Assembly: GCA_026421135.1 (NCBI GenBank)
Contig: JAPKCR010000113.1
Span: 1 to 6,908, forward strand
Source of the DNA: Sulfitobacter sp.
GTDB lineage: Bacteria; Pseudomonadota; Alphaproteobacteria; Rhodobacterales; Rhodobacteraceae
Direction of reading: 5' to 3'
DNA: 6,908 nucleotides
The translations under genes were made by a program, and so were the position numbers. Below, piece after piece: positions 1-5,341 of the stretch (positions are counted from its first letter, which is position 1; every line of letters begins with the position of its first letter). The notes beneath the pieces are model-generated. The model was not told the origin of the DNA. It worked only from the letters and a program-made list of their open reading frames with translations, and ran no database searches.

Positions 1-339
1 GGCCGCCGTCGTCATCACCATGCCAGGTGTGCAAAAGCCGCATTGCAGACCGTGGTGGTCCTGAAACGCCTGTTGAATAACGTTCATCGTCCCGTCGGCG
101 TTGGCCTGCCCTTCGATGGTCGATACCTCTGCACCATCTGCTTCGGCCGCAAACATCGTGCAGGATTTGACCGCACGCCCGTTCACATGCACCAGACATG
201 CACCACACTGCGAAGTGTCGCAGCCGATATGTGTACCTGTCAGGCGTCGGTCCTCGCGCAGAAAAGAGGACAGCAACGTATTTCCCTCTACGTTGGCCTC
301 GACAGACTTGCCATTGATGGTCATCGCTACTTTTGTCAT
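1..339 (-). CDS. coxS: CoxS-like [2Fe-2S] small subunit of a molybdenum hydroxylase (partial, C-terminus off the window)
   Basis: Reading the minus strand from ATG at 339 gives 113 residues, open to the window edge. The N-terminal half is a plant-type ferredoxin domain with C40-x4-C45-x2-C48 ([10 protein letters not shown]) and C60, the four ligands of one [2Fe-2S] cluster. It is followed by CGFCTPGM with C100 and C103, half of the ligand set of the second cluster in the all-helical domain. The remaining CRC-type ligands would lie beyond the edge; full-length family members are about 150-165 residues. In this family the subunit passes electrons from the molybdenum site in CoxL to the FAD in CoxM, in the cytoplasm. 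There is no signal peptide. A strong GGAGG six bases before the ATG fixes the start. It lies 42 bases after coxG and is probably co-transcribed with it. CO dehydrogenase and other xanthine-oxidase-family hydroxylases cannot be told apart from this subunit alone. Confidence 0.93.
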   Translation of the reverse strand, partial: MTKVAMTINGKSVEANVEGNTLLSSFLREDRRLTGTHIGCDTSQCGACLVHVNGRAVKSCTMFAAEADGAEVSTIEGQANADGTMNVIQQAFQDHHGLQCGFCTPGMVMTTAA

Positions 340-345
340 GTTAAT

Positions 346-350
346 CCTCC
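346..350 (-). promoter_or_regulatory. Shine-Dalgarno of coxS
   Basis: The minus strand reads GGAGG, six bases (ATTAAC) before the ATG at 339-337. This near-perfect ribosome binding site settles the coxS start. The same M also fits the usual family N-terminus ([11 protein letters not shown]). Confidence 0.8.
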
Positions 351-381
351 CTTTGGATCTCTTTTTTTGCGGCGTGGTCTC

Positions 382-897
382 TTAGCTGACGAGCTTTCTG
401 AACCAGCCCTTTTTCTGTGGTGCGTCTTCGGAATCCGTGGTGCTTTCCGGCGCGACGGGTGCCCCCACTGCGTCCGAAAAATTCTCAAAGAACTGATCAG
501 CCATCTTTTTGGCAAAGCCATCAATGATACGGCTGCCCAACTGGGCCAGCTTGCCGCCCACCTTTGCCTCGACATCGTAATGCAGAATAGTTTGGTCGCC
601 CTGTGGCTCAAGGCGGACATTAGCACCGCCTTTGGCAAACCCGGCAGCCCCACCTTTGCCTTCGCCGGTCATGGTCAGGCTTTCGGGCTCGTTCATCTCG
701 CTTAGTTCGACGGCACCCTTGAACGTTGCTTTGACGGGGCCAACTTTTTGAACAACTGTCGCTTCGAACCCCTCTTGGGCCGAGCCATTCATCTCGGTAC
801 AGCCAGGCACACAGACCTTGAGGACATCGGGGTTCAATAACCCTGCCCAGACCGTTGCCGTATCTGCGTTTATTGTACGACTATCGCTTAGTTTCAT
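382..897 (-). CDS. coxG: CoxG-like SRPBCC (carbon monoxide dehydrogenase subunit G) protein
   Basis: A 171-residue protein with the start typical of CoxG (MKLSDSRTINADTATVWAGLLNPDVLKVCVPGC). The SRPBCC lipid-binding fold covers about residues 1-145, with the PGC motif at 31-33 and the GKGGAAGFAKGGANVRL stretch near 80-95. A charged linker rich in D/E/S follows, then a short basic, aromatic tail (KKGWFRKLVS). CoxG is not a catalytic subunit. In mycobacteria it has been reported to bind menaquinone and to support electron transfer from Mo-CO dehydrogenase to the membrane; here the tail would suit membrane attachment (inference). GGGAG lies 10 bases before the ATG. The gene comes first in a minus-strand unit that continues into coxS, and is separated from the upstream periplasmic genes by 87 bases that hold a candidate operator. 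The length is normal for the family. Confidence 0.92.
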   Translation of the reverse strand: MKLSDSRTINADTATVWAGLLNPDVLKVCVPGCTEMNGSAQEGFEATVVQKVGPVKATFKGAVELSEMNEPESLTMTGEGKGGAAGFAKGGANVRLEPQGDQTILHYDVEAKVGGKLAQLGSRIIDGFAKKMADQFFENFSDAVGAPVAPESTTDSEDAPQKKGWFRKLVS

Positions 898-967
898 CGC
901 GCGGAATCTCCCTGTTTCAAGAGAGCCTAGGCACGGAAGGCAGCGTGTTCCATTGGACTATATGTGT

Positions 968-981
968 AAGACCAAAGTCTT
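968..981. repeat. Short inverted repeat (AAGAC-CAAA-GTCTT) containing the ACTTTGGT octamer, between xoxJ-like gene and coxG
   Basis: A perfect 5-bp stem, AAGAC/GTCTT, with a 4-base loop starts three bases beyond the stop codon of the MoxJ-like gene on the minus strand. The stem is short and is not followed by a T run, so it is a poor intrinsic terminator. Bases 971-978 (ACCAAAGT, or ACTTTGGT in the direction of coxG) match the octamer found twice in the divergent promoter region near 2659-2695. This favours a regulator-binding site for coxG. The rest of the 87-base gap shows only the coxG ribosome binding site and an unremarkable TATAGT on the minus strand eight bases after the octamer. Confidence 0.45.
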
Positions 982-984
982 GGA

Positions 985-1884
985 TCAGCGCACGGGCGGT
1001 TGGAAGGTAAGCCCATAACTTTTATAGATTTTTGCAATCCGACCGTCCTGAAGCGCATAGTTGATCGCGTCATCAATGGCATAGGACAAAGGCCTGTAGC
1101 TAAAGCTGACCGCAACACCCAAGGTCCATTGGCTGACGGCAAAACCGGCCAGCGGCGGCTGATGGACCGCCGTGCCCGCGCCCAGCCCATATTCAAGCTG
1201 CGCCAATGGGCCCATAGCCGCCTTGGTTTCGCCAGCGTTCAAAGCCGCCATGGCATCACCCATATCGGGATACCGCTGCATCTTGCCGGCCAATTGCCCC
1301 CCGGCAAAAGACGACAAATAGAAATCCGAGATTGAATCGTTTTCGACCGCCACTGCATCAAACCGGAAATACGCAGGAACCGGTTTCTCATCGGGATAGC
1401 TTGCCTTGTCGTAGGCAATTGCGATTGATTCCGTGCTGTACTGACCGGTAAAAACAACTTGCTCGACCCGGCACTTGAACGCGCTGTCGTAAGGGATGCG
1501 CATCATGACATTCGCTACGCGCCCGCCGATTGCCGCCCCTTTCCAGATGTTGTTGCGCAGATCCGCCTCTAGGTTTTCGCCCGCGGCGACGAAATTGAAT
1601 CGTGCCTCAACCCCTAGATCCTCAGCAATGATACGCGCGATGTCGACATCAACGCCCCGCGGCTTGCCAGCATCCATCCAGCTATAAGGTGGATAGTCAT
1701 CGTAGACCGCGAACATCATGTGGCCCTGATCTTGGATCGTATCCATATCCTGACCCACCACATCCCGCCCAGTATTTTGCGGCTTTGCCTGTGGTATGTA
1801 GTCTGCACAAGGGTCAGCCGCTTGGGCCTGTGTCGCGAGAAACAGGCCCAAAGTCAGGGCAAATGTGGTTCTTAACAAACGCAG
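985..1884 (-). CDS. MoxJ/XoxJ-like quinoprotein dehydrogenase-associated periplasmic substrate-binding protein
   Basis: This is a type II periplasmic binding protein, about 299 residues from the proposed start. An export signal (RLLRTTFALTLGLFLATQAQA) is followed by a mature protein beginning ADPCADY. Family features include a conserved N-terminal Cys (C26) and a second Cys (C138), the DDYPPYSW segment (about 62-69), GVDVDIARIIAEDLG (77-91) and NVMMRIPYD (125-133). These fit the family of ABC-type solute-binding proteins found beside PQQ alcohol dehydrogenases. MoxJ/XoxJ members are thought to help activate or mature the dehydrogenase, not to import a solute. There is no ATG in frame near the N-terminus. 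CTG at 1884 has AGGA eight bases upstream, inside the cytochrome stop region. TTG codons at 1878, 1917 and 1965 are alternatives; starting at 1965 would overlap the cytochrome gene by 71 bases and give 326 residues. It follows pedF directly and is probably translationally coupled to it. Confidence 0.88.
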   Translation of the reverse strand: MRLLRTTFALTLGLFLATQAQAADPCADYIPQAKPQNTGRDVVGQDMDTIQDQGHMMFAVYDDYPPYSWMDAGKPRGVDVDIARIIAEDLGVEARFNFVAAGENLEADLRNNIWKGAAIGGRVANVMMRIPYDSAFKCRVEQVVFTGQYSTESIAIAYDKASYPDEKPVPAYFRFDAVAVENDSISDFYLSSFAGGQLAGKMQRYPDMGDAMAALNAGETKAAMGPLAQLEYGLGAGTAVHQPPLAGFAVSQWTLGVAVSFSYRPLSYAIDDAINYALQDGRIAKIYKSYGLTFQPPVR

Positions 1885-1892
1885 TGTTCTGA

Positions 1893-1896
1893 TCCT
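1893..1896 (-). promoter_or_regulatory. Shine-Dalgarno of the MoxJ-like gene, overlapping the pedF stop codon
   Basis: The minus strand reads TTAGGATCAG: the last two bases of the pedF stop codon TAG are the first two of AGGA. The spacing is 8 bases to CTG (1884) and 14 to TTG (1878). The overlap favours coupled translation and a start just after the cytochrome gene. Confidence 0.5.
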
Positions 1897-2593
1897 AATC
1901 GGTCGCCGACAAACCAATTGTAAGCGTTTCGGATGCAGTTTTATATGCTTCGGGTGTTCCGTCAATTAGGTTGGCGGCACGGTAGGCCACAGAATCCGCG
2001 ACGGGTGCACCGGACAGTGTTTCGATGCCTTGGGCAATCTCGCTTAGCCGCGCCTTGAGCGCATCGGCGTCCGCCCCGCTTGCGTCTTCGCCATAAATCG
2101 CCAGCTGATCGCGGATGGATTTCAGTTCGTCCGACACTTCTTCCATAGCGTCGGAATCAGGGCGGGTTTCGACATAAGTGCGGATGGCCCATGCTGCGTC
2201 TTGACCCAGTAGTTCTCCAAAAGCCGGCATCTTTGTGATCCCGCCTTGGGTATAACCGGTACGAAACCGCTCTATGAACCATTCGTCACCATATTCTTCG
2301 GCCTCAAGAAACCGCAAATCGGGCGCAAGACCACCTGAAACCACCTCGAGGCCGTGACAACGCGCGCAATTCTGATTGTAGCCGGATGCGCCAATTTCAA
2401 CAGCTTTAAGCCAAACGTCCTGACCTACAGCCTCGGCGCGGTATGGGTTTTCGGTTAACCATTCTTCACCGGTTTCAGGTAGTCCGGCCGTATCAACCGG
2501 CTGGGGGCTCACATCGCCATGCGCCATCAGGATCGTGCTTGTTGCGATGATAATACCGCCGGCCAACAGGGCCTTGATTGAATTATTACCCAT
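1895..2593 (-). CDS. pedF: PedF-type cytochrome c-550, electron acceptor of a PQQ-dependent alcohol dehydrogenase
   Basis: A 232-residue exported c-type cytochrome. The signal peptide is about residues 1-24 (cleavage near ILMA/HGDV). The mature N-terminus HGDVSPQPVDTAGLPETGEEW is characteristic of PedF-like cytochromes. The single haem motif is CARCH (C76, C79, H80) within SGYNQNCARCHGLE. M122 in KMPAFGE is the likely distal ligand. Family members take electrons from periplasmic quinoprotein alcohol dehydrogenases and pass them to the terminal oxidase. The cytochrome domain ends near residue 145. A further 80-odd residues follow, charged and predicted helical with coiled-coil-like spacing (EEVSDELKSIRDQLAIYG, DALKARLSEIAQGIETL); Pseudomonas relatives of about 145 residues lack them. 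GGGAG seven bases before the ATG supports the start. It is the first gene of the leftward unit and is divergent from the ABC operon. Confidence 0.9.
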   Translation of the reverse strand: MGNNSIKALLAGGIIIATSTILMAHGDVSPQPVDTAGLPETGEEWLTENPYRAEAVGQDVWLKAVEIGASGYNQNCARCHGLEVVSGGLAPDLRFLEAEEYGDEWFIERFRTGYTQGGITKMPAFGELLGQDAAWAIRTYVETRPDSDAMEEVSDELKSIRDQLAIYGEDASGADADALKARLSEIAQGIETLSGAPVADSVAYRAANLIDGTPEAYKTASETLTIGLSATD

Positions 2594-2606
2594 GGTCTCT
2601 CTCCCT

Positions 2607-2634
2607 AGACGCTACATTTTGTCTTTTGTAGTCT
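2607..2634. repeat. Imperfect inverted repeat in the pedF 5' leader
   Basis: AGAC-(GC)-TACA at 2607-2616 pairs with TGTA-GTCT at 2627-2634. A two-base bulge lies in one arm, with a 10-base T-rich centre. It is 14 bases upstream of the pedF start, so it could fold in the mRNA or bind a protein. The function is unknown. Confidence 0.35.
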
Positions 2635-2658
2635 GGATAGGTGATCTGGGGGTATTGG

Positions 2659-2695
2659 ACTTTGGTTGTGGTCTTAGGCCACCCCCGACCAAAGT
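2659..2695. promoter_or_regulatory. Candidate operator: inverted repeat ACTTTGGT ... ACCAAAGT
   Basis: Perfect 8-bp arms at 2659-2666 and 2688-2695 are separated by 21 bases, which themselves contain GTGG (2668-2671) and CCAC (2679-2682) as an inner stem with a 7-base loop. The arm centres are 29 bp apart, close to three helical turns, a layout suited to two dimers or a dimer pair bound on one DNA face. One further exact copy of the octamer lies at 971-978 upstream of coxG. The cognate regulator is not identified. Confidence 0.5.
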
Positions 2696-2747
2696 TCTAT
2701 TCGACGCGTAGCAGAACGCTTGTTAGCGTAGGGTTGGGGGGAGCCAA

Positions 2748-3908
2748 ATGCAAAGAATAATCTATGCTTGCCTGCTTGGTTTGATGGCGCAGATGACATT
2801 CGCCGATACCACTCTTAACGTCGGATATTTGCGGGTCGATGTACCCCGCCCGCCTGTCTTGTCCAACCTTGATCCGATCCCCGAAAATAACGGGCTGGCT
2901 GGCGCACAAACTGCGCTTGAAGACAATCTAACCACGGGCAAGTTTTTGGGCCAGACCTATACTCTGGTTGCTGCCACAGTGGCCGATGGTGACGACCCCC
3001 TAATTGCTGCAACACAAATGCTGGCAGCTACTTCCTATCTTATTCTGGACGCTCCCGCGCCGATTATCCTTGCCATCGCTGATTTACCGCAAGCCCAGGG
3101 TGCTTTGCTGTTCAATGCGTCGGCAGGTGATGTATCTCTTCGGGATGGTGATTGCCGCACCAACCTGTTCCACAGCCTGCCGTCTGATGCGATGCGCACC
3201 GATGCGCTGGCGCAGGTGTTGGTGCAAAAACGCTGGACCGACCTTGTAATGATCGCAGGCACCTTCCCTGCCGACACCGCCTATGCCGAGGCAATACGCA
3301 GATCACTGACAAAATTTGGCCTACGCCTGTCGGCAGAGAAAACATGGGACGCAGATGCGGACATGCGGCGCACCGCATCGCAAGAGATCCCGCTTTTTAC
3401 CCAAGATTTCGGCGACTATGATGCGCTGATCCTAGCGGATGAATTACATGATTTCGGGCGCTACGTTCTGTACAACACGTGGCAGGCCCGACCAATTGTT
3501 GGGTCAGAAGGATTGTCCGCGCAAACCTGGTCGCCCGTCATTGAGCAATGGGGTGCCGCGCAGTTACAAGGTCGGTTCACCGATCAACACAGCCGCAATA
3601 TGACCAGCCTAGATTATGCAGCATGGGCCGCCATGCGCACATTGGGAGAGGCCGTGGCCCGCACAAATTCAACCGATCCTAAAACACTGCGGGATTATAT
3701 ACTTTCAGACGCATTCGAGCTGGCAGGGTTCAAGGGCCGCGCCCTGACTTATCGCCCTTGGAATGGCCAGCTACGCCAGCCCATTGCAATCGCACATCCG
3801 CGCGCCTTAGTTGCCCAAGCCCCACTAGAAGGGTTCTTGCATCAAACAAACGAACTCGACAGCCTTGGGCTCGACCGTCCAGAAAGCAAATGCGAGGCAT
3901 TTCAATGA
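2748..3908 (+). CDS. ABC transporter substrate-binding protein of the PQQ-dependent alcohol dehydrogenase system (LutA-like)
   Basis: A 386-residue exported protein with a signal peptide of about 19 residues (MQRIIYACLLGLMAQMTFA/D). The mature part looks like a type I periplasmic binding protein of the branched-chain amino acid/receptor kind. It starts LNVGYLRVDVPRPP, has a first lobe with GAQTALEDNLTTGKFLGQTY, a hinge region near LVQKRWTDLVMIAGTFPADTAYAEAIRRSLTKFGL, and a C-terminal region GFKGRALTYRPWNGQLRQPIAIAHPRALVAQAPLEGFLHQ. That composition matches the PQQ-associated ABC binding-protein family; the recognition is from memory of the family, not a search. The start has GGGGGGAG four bases upstream. 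It is the first gene of a five-gene operon and overlaps the next by four bases (ATGA). The ligand is not known. The related LutA of Methylorubrum belongs to a lanthanide uptake cluster. Confidence 0.87.
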   Translation: MQRIIYACLLGLMAQMTFADTTLNVGYLRVDVPRPPVLSNLDPIPENNGLAGAQTALEDNLTTGKFLGQTYTLVAATVADGDDPLIAATQMLAATSYLILDAPAPIILAIADLPQAQGALLFNASAGDVSLRDGDCRTNLFHSLPSDAMRTDALAQVLVQKRWTDLVMIAGTFPADTAYAEAIRRSLTKFGLRLSAEKTWDADADMRRTASQEIPLFTQDFGDYDALILADELHDFGRYVLYNTWQARPIVGSEGLSAQTWSPVIEQWGAAQLQGRFTDQHSRNMTSLDYAAWAAMRTLGEAVARTNSTDPKTLRDYILSDAFELAGFKGRALTYRPWNGQLRQPIAIAHPRALVAQAPLEGFLHQTNELDSLGLDRPESKCEAFQ

Positions 3909-4876
3909 ATCTATTGCTGAAATTATCCTTCGCCGCAGGTGCATTGTTGGTTGCCGCATCAAATGCGTTTGCTGGCGAAATATGGGTCACGAATGAAAAG
4001 GACGACACCGTTTCAGTGATCGACACCGAATCTCTCGAGGTGATCCACACATACCCCAGAGGCGAACGCCCGCGCGGCATTACCTTTTCCAAAGATTTCA
4101 GTTTGGTCTATATATGCGCCTCGGATAGCGACGCGGTGCAGGTGATGGACCCCAACACAGGCAAAATTTTGCACGATCTGCCATCGGGCGAAGACCCTGA
4201 GCAATTCGTCCTGCACCCCGATGACATCCATCTTTATATCGCGAACGAGGATGACGCGATCACGACGGTGGTTAATACAAAAACCCACAAAGTTGTGGCG
4301 CAAATTGACGTTGGCGTCGAACCCGAAGGGATGGCCGTTTCACCCGATGGCAAAATAGCGATCACCACATCCGAAACGACCAACATGGCGCACTGGATCG
4401 ATACCACCACGCAGGAACTATTCGCCAATACGCTGGTCGACAGCCGCCCACGCCACGCAGAGTTTGCCAAAGACGGCACTGAAATGTGGGTAAGTTCAGA
4501 GATCGGCGGCACGCTGACAGTCTTCGATACCGCCACGCAATCCGAGCTTGCCAAGATGAGCTTTGAGGTACCGGGTGTCCATGCAGATCGCGTACAGCCC
4601 GTGGGGTTCGAATTCGGCCGAGACGACGCATTTGCCTACGTCGCCTTAGGCCCGTCCAATCACATTGCGGTCGTAAATACGCAAACCTATCAGGTCGAAG
4701 ACTATATTCTTGTGGGTCGTCGTGTGTGGCATATGGCGTTTAATGCAGACAAGTCGCGCCTTTTCACCACCAATGGCGTTTCGGGCGACGTCACCGTTGT
4801 TGACGTTGCCAAGCGAAAGGCGCTCAAATCCATCAAAGTCGGGCGCTTCCCTTGGGGTGCAGCATTCCGTCCCTAG
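3905..4876 (+). CDS. PQQ-catabolism-associated YVTN beta-propeller protein (PedA1-like)
   Basis: A 323-residue exported beta-propeller with a signal peptide of about 23 residues (ending SNAFA/GE). Seven repeats of roughly 40 residues can be read. They begin near IWVTNEKDDTVSVID, LVYICASDSDAVQVMD, LYIANEDDAITTVVN, IAITTSETTNMAHWID, MWVSSEIGGTLTVFD, AYVALGPSNHIAVVN and LFTTNGVSGDVTVVD, with GxxPRGITFS/GxEPEGMAVSPDG-type turns between them. The final FPWGAAFRP closes the ring. The ATG at 3905 overlaps the preceding stop (ATGA) and has GAGG seven bases upstream. A TTG start at 3758 would run through the previous gene and is rejected. The family is almost always linked to PQQ dehydrogenase transporters. 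Its role is undefined; it probably works in the periplasm with the ABC system, binding a protein partner or ligand. Confidence 0.92.
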   Translation: MNLLLKLSFAAGALLVAASNAFAGEIWVTNEKDDTVSVIDTESLEVIHTYPRGERPRGITFSKDFSLVYICASDSDAVQVMDPNTGKILHDLPSGEDPEQFVLHPDDIHLYIANEDDAITTVVNTKTHKVVAQIDVGVEPEGMAVSPDGKIAITTSETTNMAHWIDTTTQELFANTLVDSRPRHAEFAKDGTEMWVSSEIGGTLTVFDTATQSELAKMSFEVPGVHADRVQPVGFEFGRDDAFAYVALGPSNHIAVVNTQTYQVEDYILVGRRVWHMAFNADKSRLFTTNGVSGDVTVVDVAKRKALKSIKVGRFPWGAAFRP

Positions 4877-4894
4877 TCCGTATAAAGGTGCTTT

Positions 4895-5341
4895 ATGTCG
4901 CTTGTTAATTCCCTTCTGAAAACATCGGCCGTACTGGCCACGCTATCACTGTGCGCACCTCTCAATGCCCAAGGCTTCGGCGCAGCAGGCGTTCTTTCCG
5001 GCAAAAACAAGCAAGACCTGCCGCCCATCACCCTTTCTGCAGGGGAACCCATTTCCCAAGGCCCTTGGGCTCTGAAATCCGGCACCTATTACGAATTCGA
5101 GATCATTGGCGATGGATCACAAGAACTGGCCCTTGTCGGACCTGAATTTTTCCGCGCAATCTGGATTGACGAGATTGTCATCGAAGGGTTGGAAATCCGT
5201 CCGCTTGGCCTTGATAGCGTCGAATTCGATGAGGCCGGAGAGATGGAGATCGGATTTTTAGCGATCAAGCCGGGTCGGTATCATATGAAAATCCCCGGCA
5301 CTACCGGCGAAACTCAGCGGATCGAGATTACCATCGAATGA
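4895..5341 (+). CDS. Small acidic exported protein of unknown function (possible cupredoxin-like fold, PedA2-like by position)
   Basis: A 148-residue protein that I do not recognise by family. It has a signal peptide of about 25 residues (ending APLNA/Q). Cys20 sits in LSLC, which is a poor lipobox, so a lipoprotein is unlikely. The mature part reads as alternating beta strands: TYYEFEIIGDG, ELALVGPEFFRAIWIDEIVIEGLEI, MEIGFLAIKPGRYHMKIPG, QRIEITIE. The PGRY turn near the end recalls cupredoxins, but the full His/Cys/His/Met copper set is absent. Residues 92-118 hold ten Asp/Glu, a striking acidic patch. AAAGG lies upstream of the ATG, 18 bases after the propeller gene, and the stop overlaps the ATPase start (ATGA). 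Its slot, between propeller and ATPase, is that of pedA2 in Pseudomonas putida. A metal-binding role is conjecture. Confidence 0.85.
   Translation: MSLVNSLLKTSAVLATLSLCAPLNAQGFGAAGVLSGKNKQDLPPITLSAGEPISQGPWALKSGTYYEFEIIGDGSQELALVGPEFFRAIWIDEIVIEGLEIRPLGLDSVEFDEAGEMEIGFLAIKPGRYHMKIPGTTGETQRIEITIE

Larger units (their letters stand above)
2594..2747. promoter_or_regulatory. Divergent promoter/operator region between pedF and the ABC operon
   Basis: These 154 bases must drive transcription both ways. They contain an ACTTTGGT/ACCAAAGT inverted repeat (2659-2695), an imperfect inverted repeat in the pedF leader (2607-2634), a small ACGC-TTGTTA-GCGT repeat (2716-2729), G5/C5 runs flanking the main repeat (2648-2652 and 2682-2686) and the ribosome binding site of the right-hand operon (GGGGGGAG before 2748). 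No sigma-70 promoter of good quality stands out. That would fit activation by a response regulator, as in other PQQ alcohol oxidation systems, but no regulator gene is present in the window. Confidence 0.6.

Noticed and set aside
43..705. 220-residue open frame on the plus strand
   Set aside because: It starts at TTG and lies antisense to the clear coxS and coxG genes, with no family features; it is a shadow of GC-rich coding sequence.
968..981. Intrinsic terminator after the MoxJ-like gene
   Set aside because: The stem is only 5 bp and no T run follows on the minus strand; the octamer match makes a regulatory site more likely.
2716..2729. ACGC-TTGTTA-GCGT as a riboswitch or attachment site
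   Set aside because: Only 4-bp arms next to the ribosome binding site; too short to support any specific call.
3758..3904. N-terminal extension of the beta-propeller from TTG at 3758
   Set aside because: It would overlap the binding-protein gene by about 150 bases and hide a normal signal peptide; ATG 3905 has GAGG upstream and an ATGA junction.
4895..4954. Lipoprotein signal at Cys20 of the small exported protein
   Set aside because: The residues before Cys are L-S-L; a lipobox needs a small residue (G/A/S) directly before Cys, and APLNA gives a good ordinary cleavage site.
4951..5145. Second open frame inside the small exported protein gene
   Set aside because: Arg-rich out-of-frame translation with no upstream ribosome binding site; the frame at 4895 has a signal peptide and a coupled stop.
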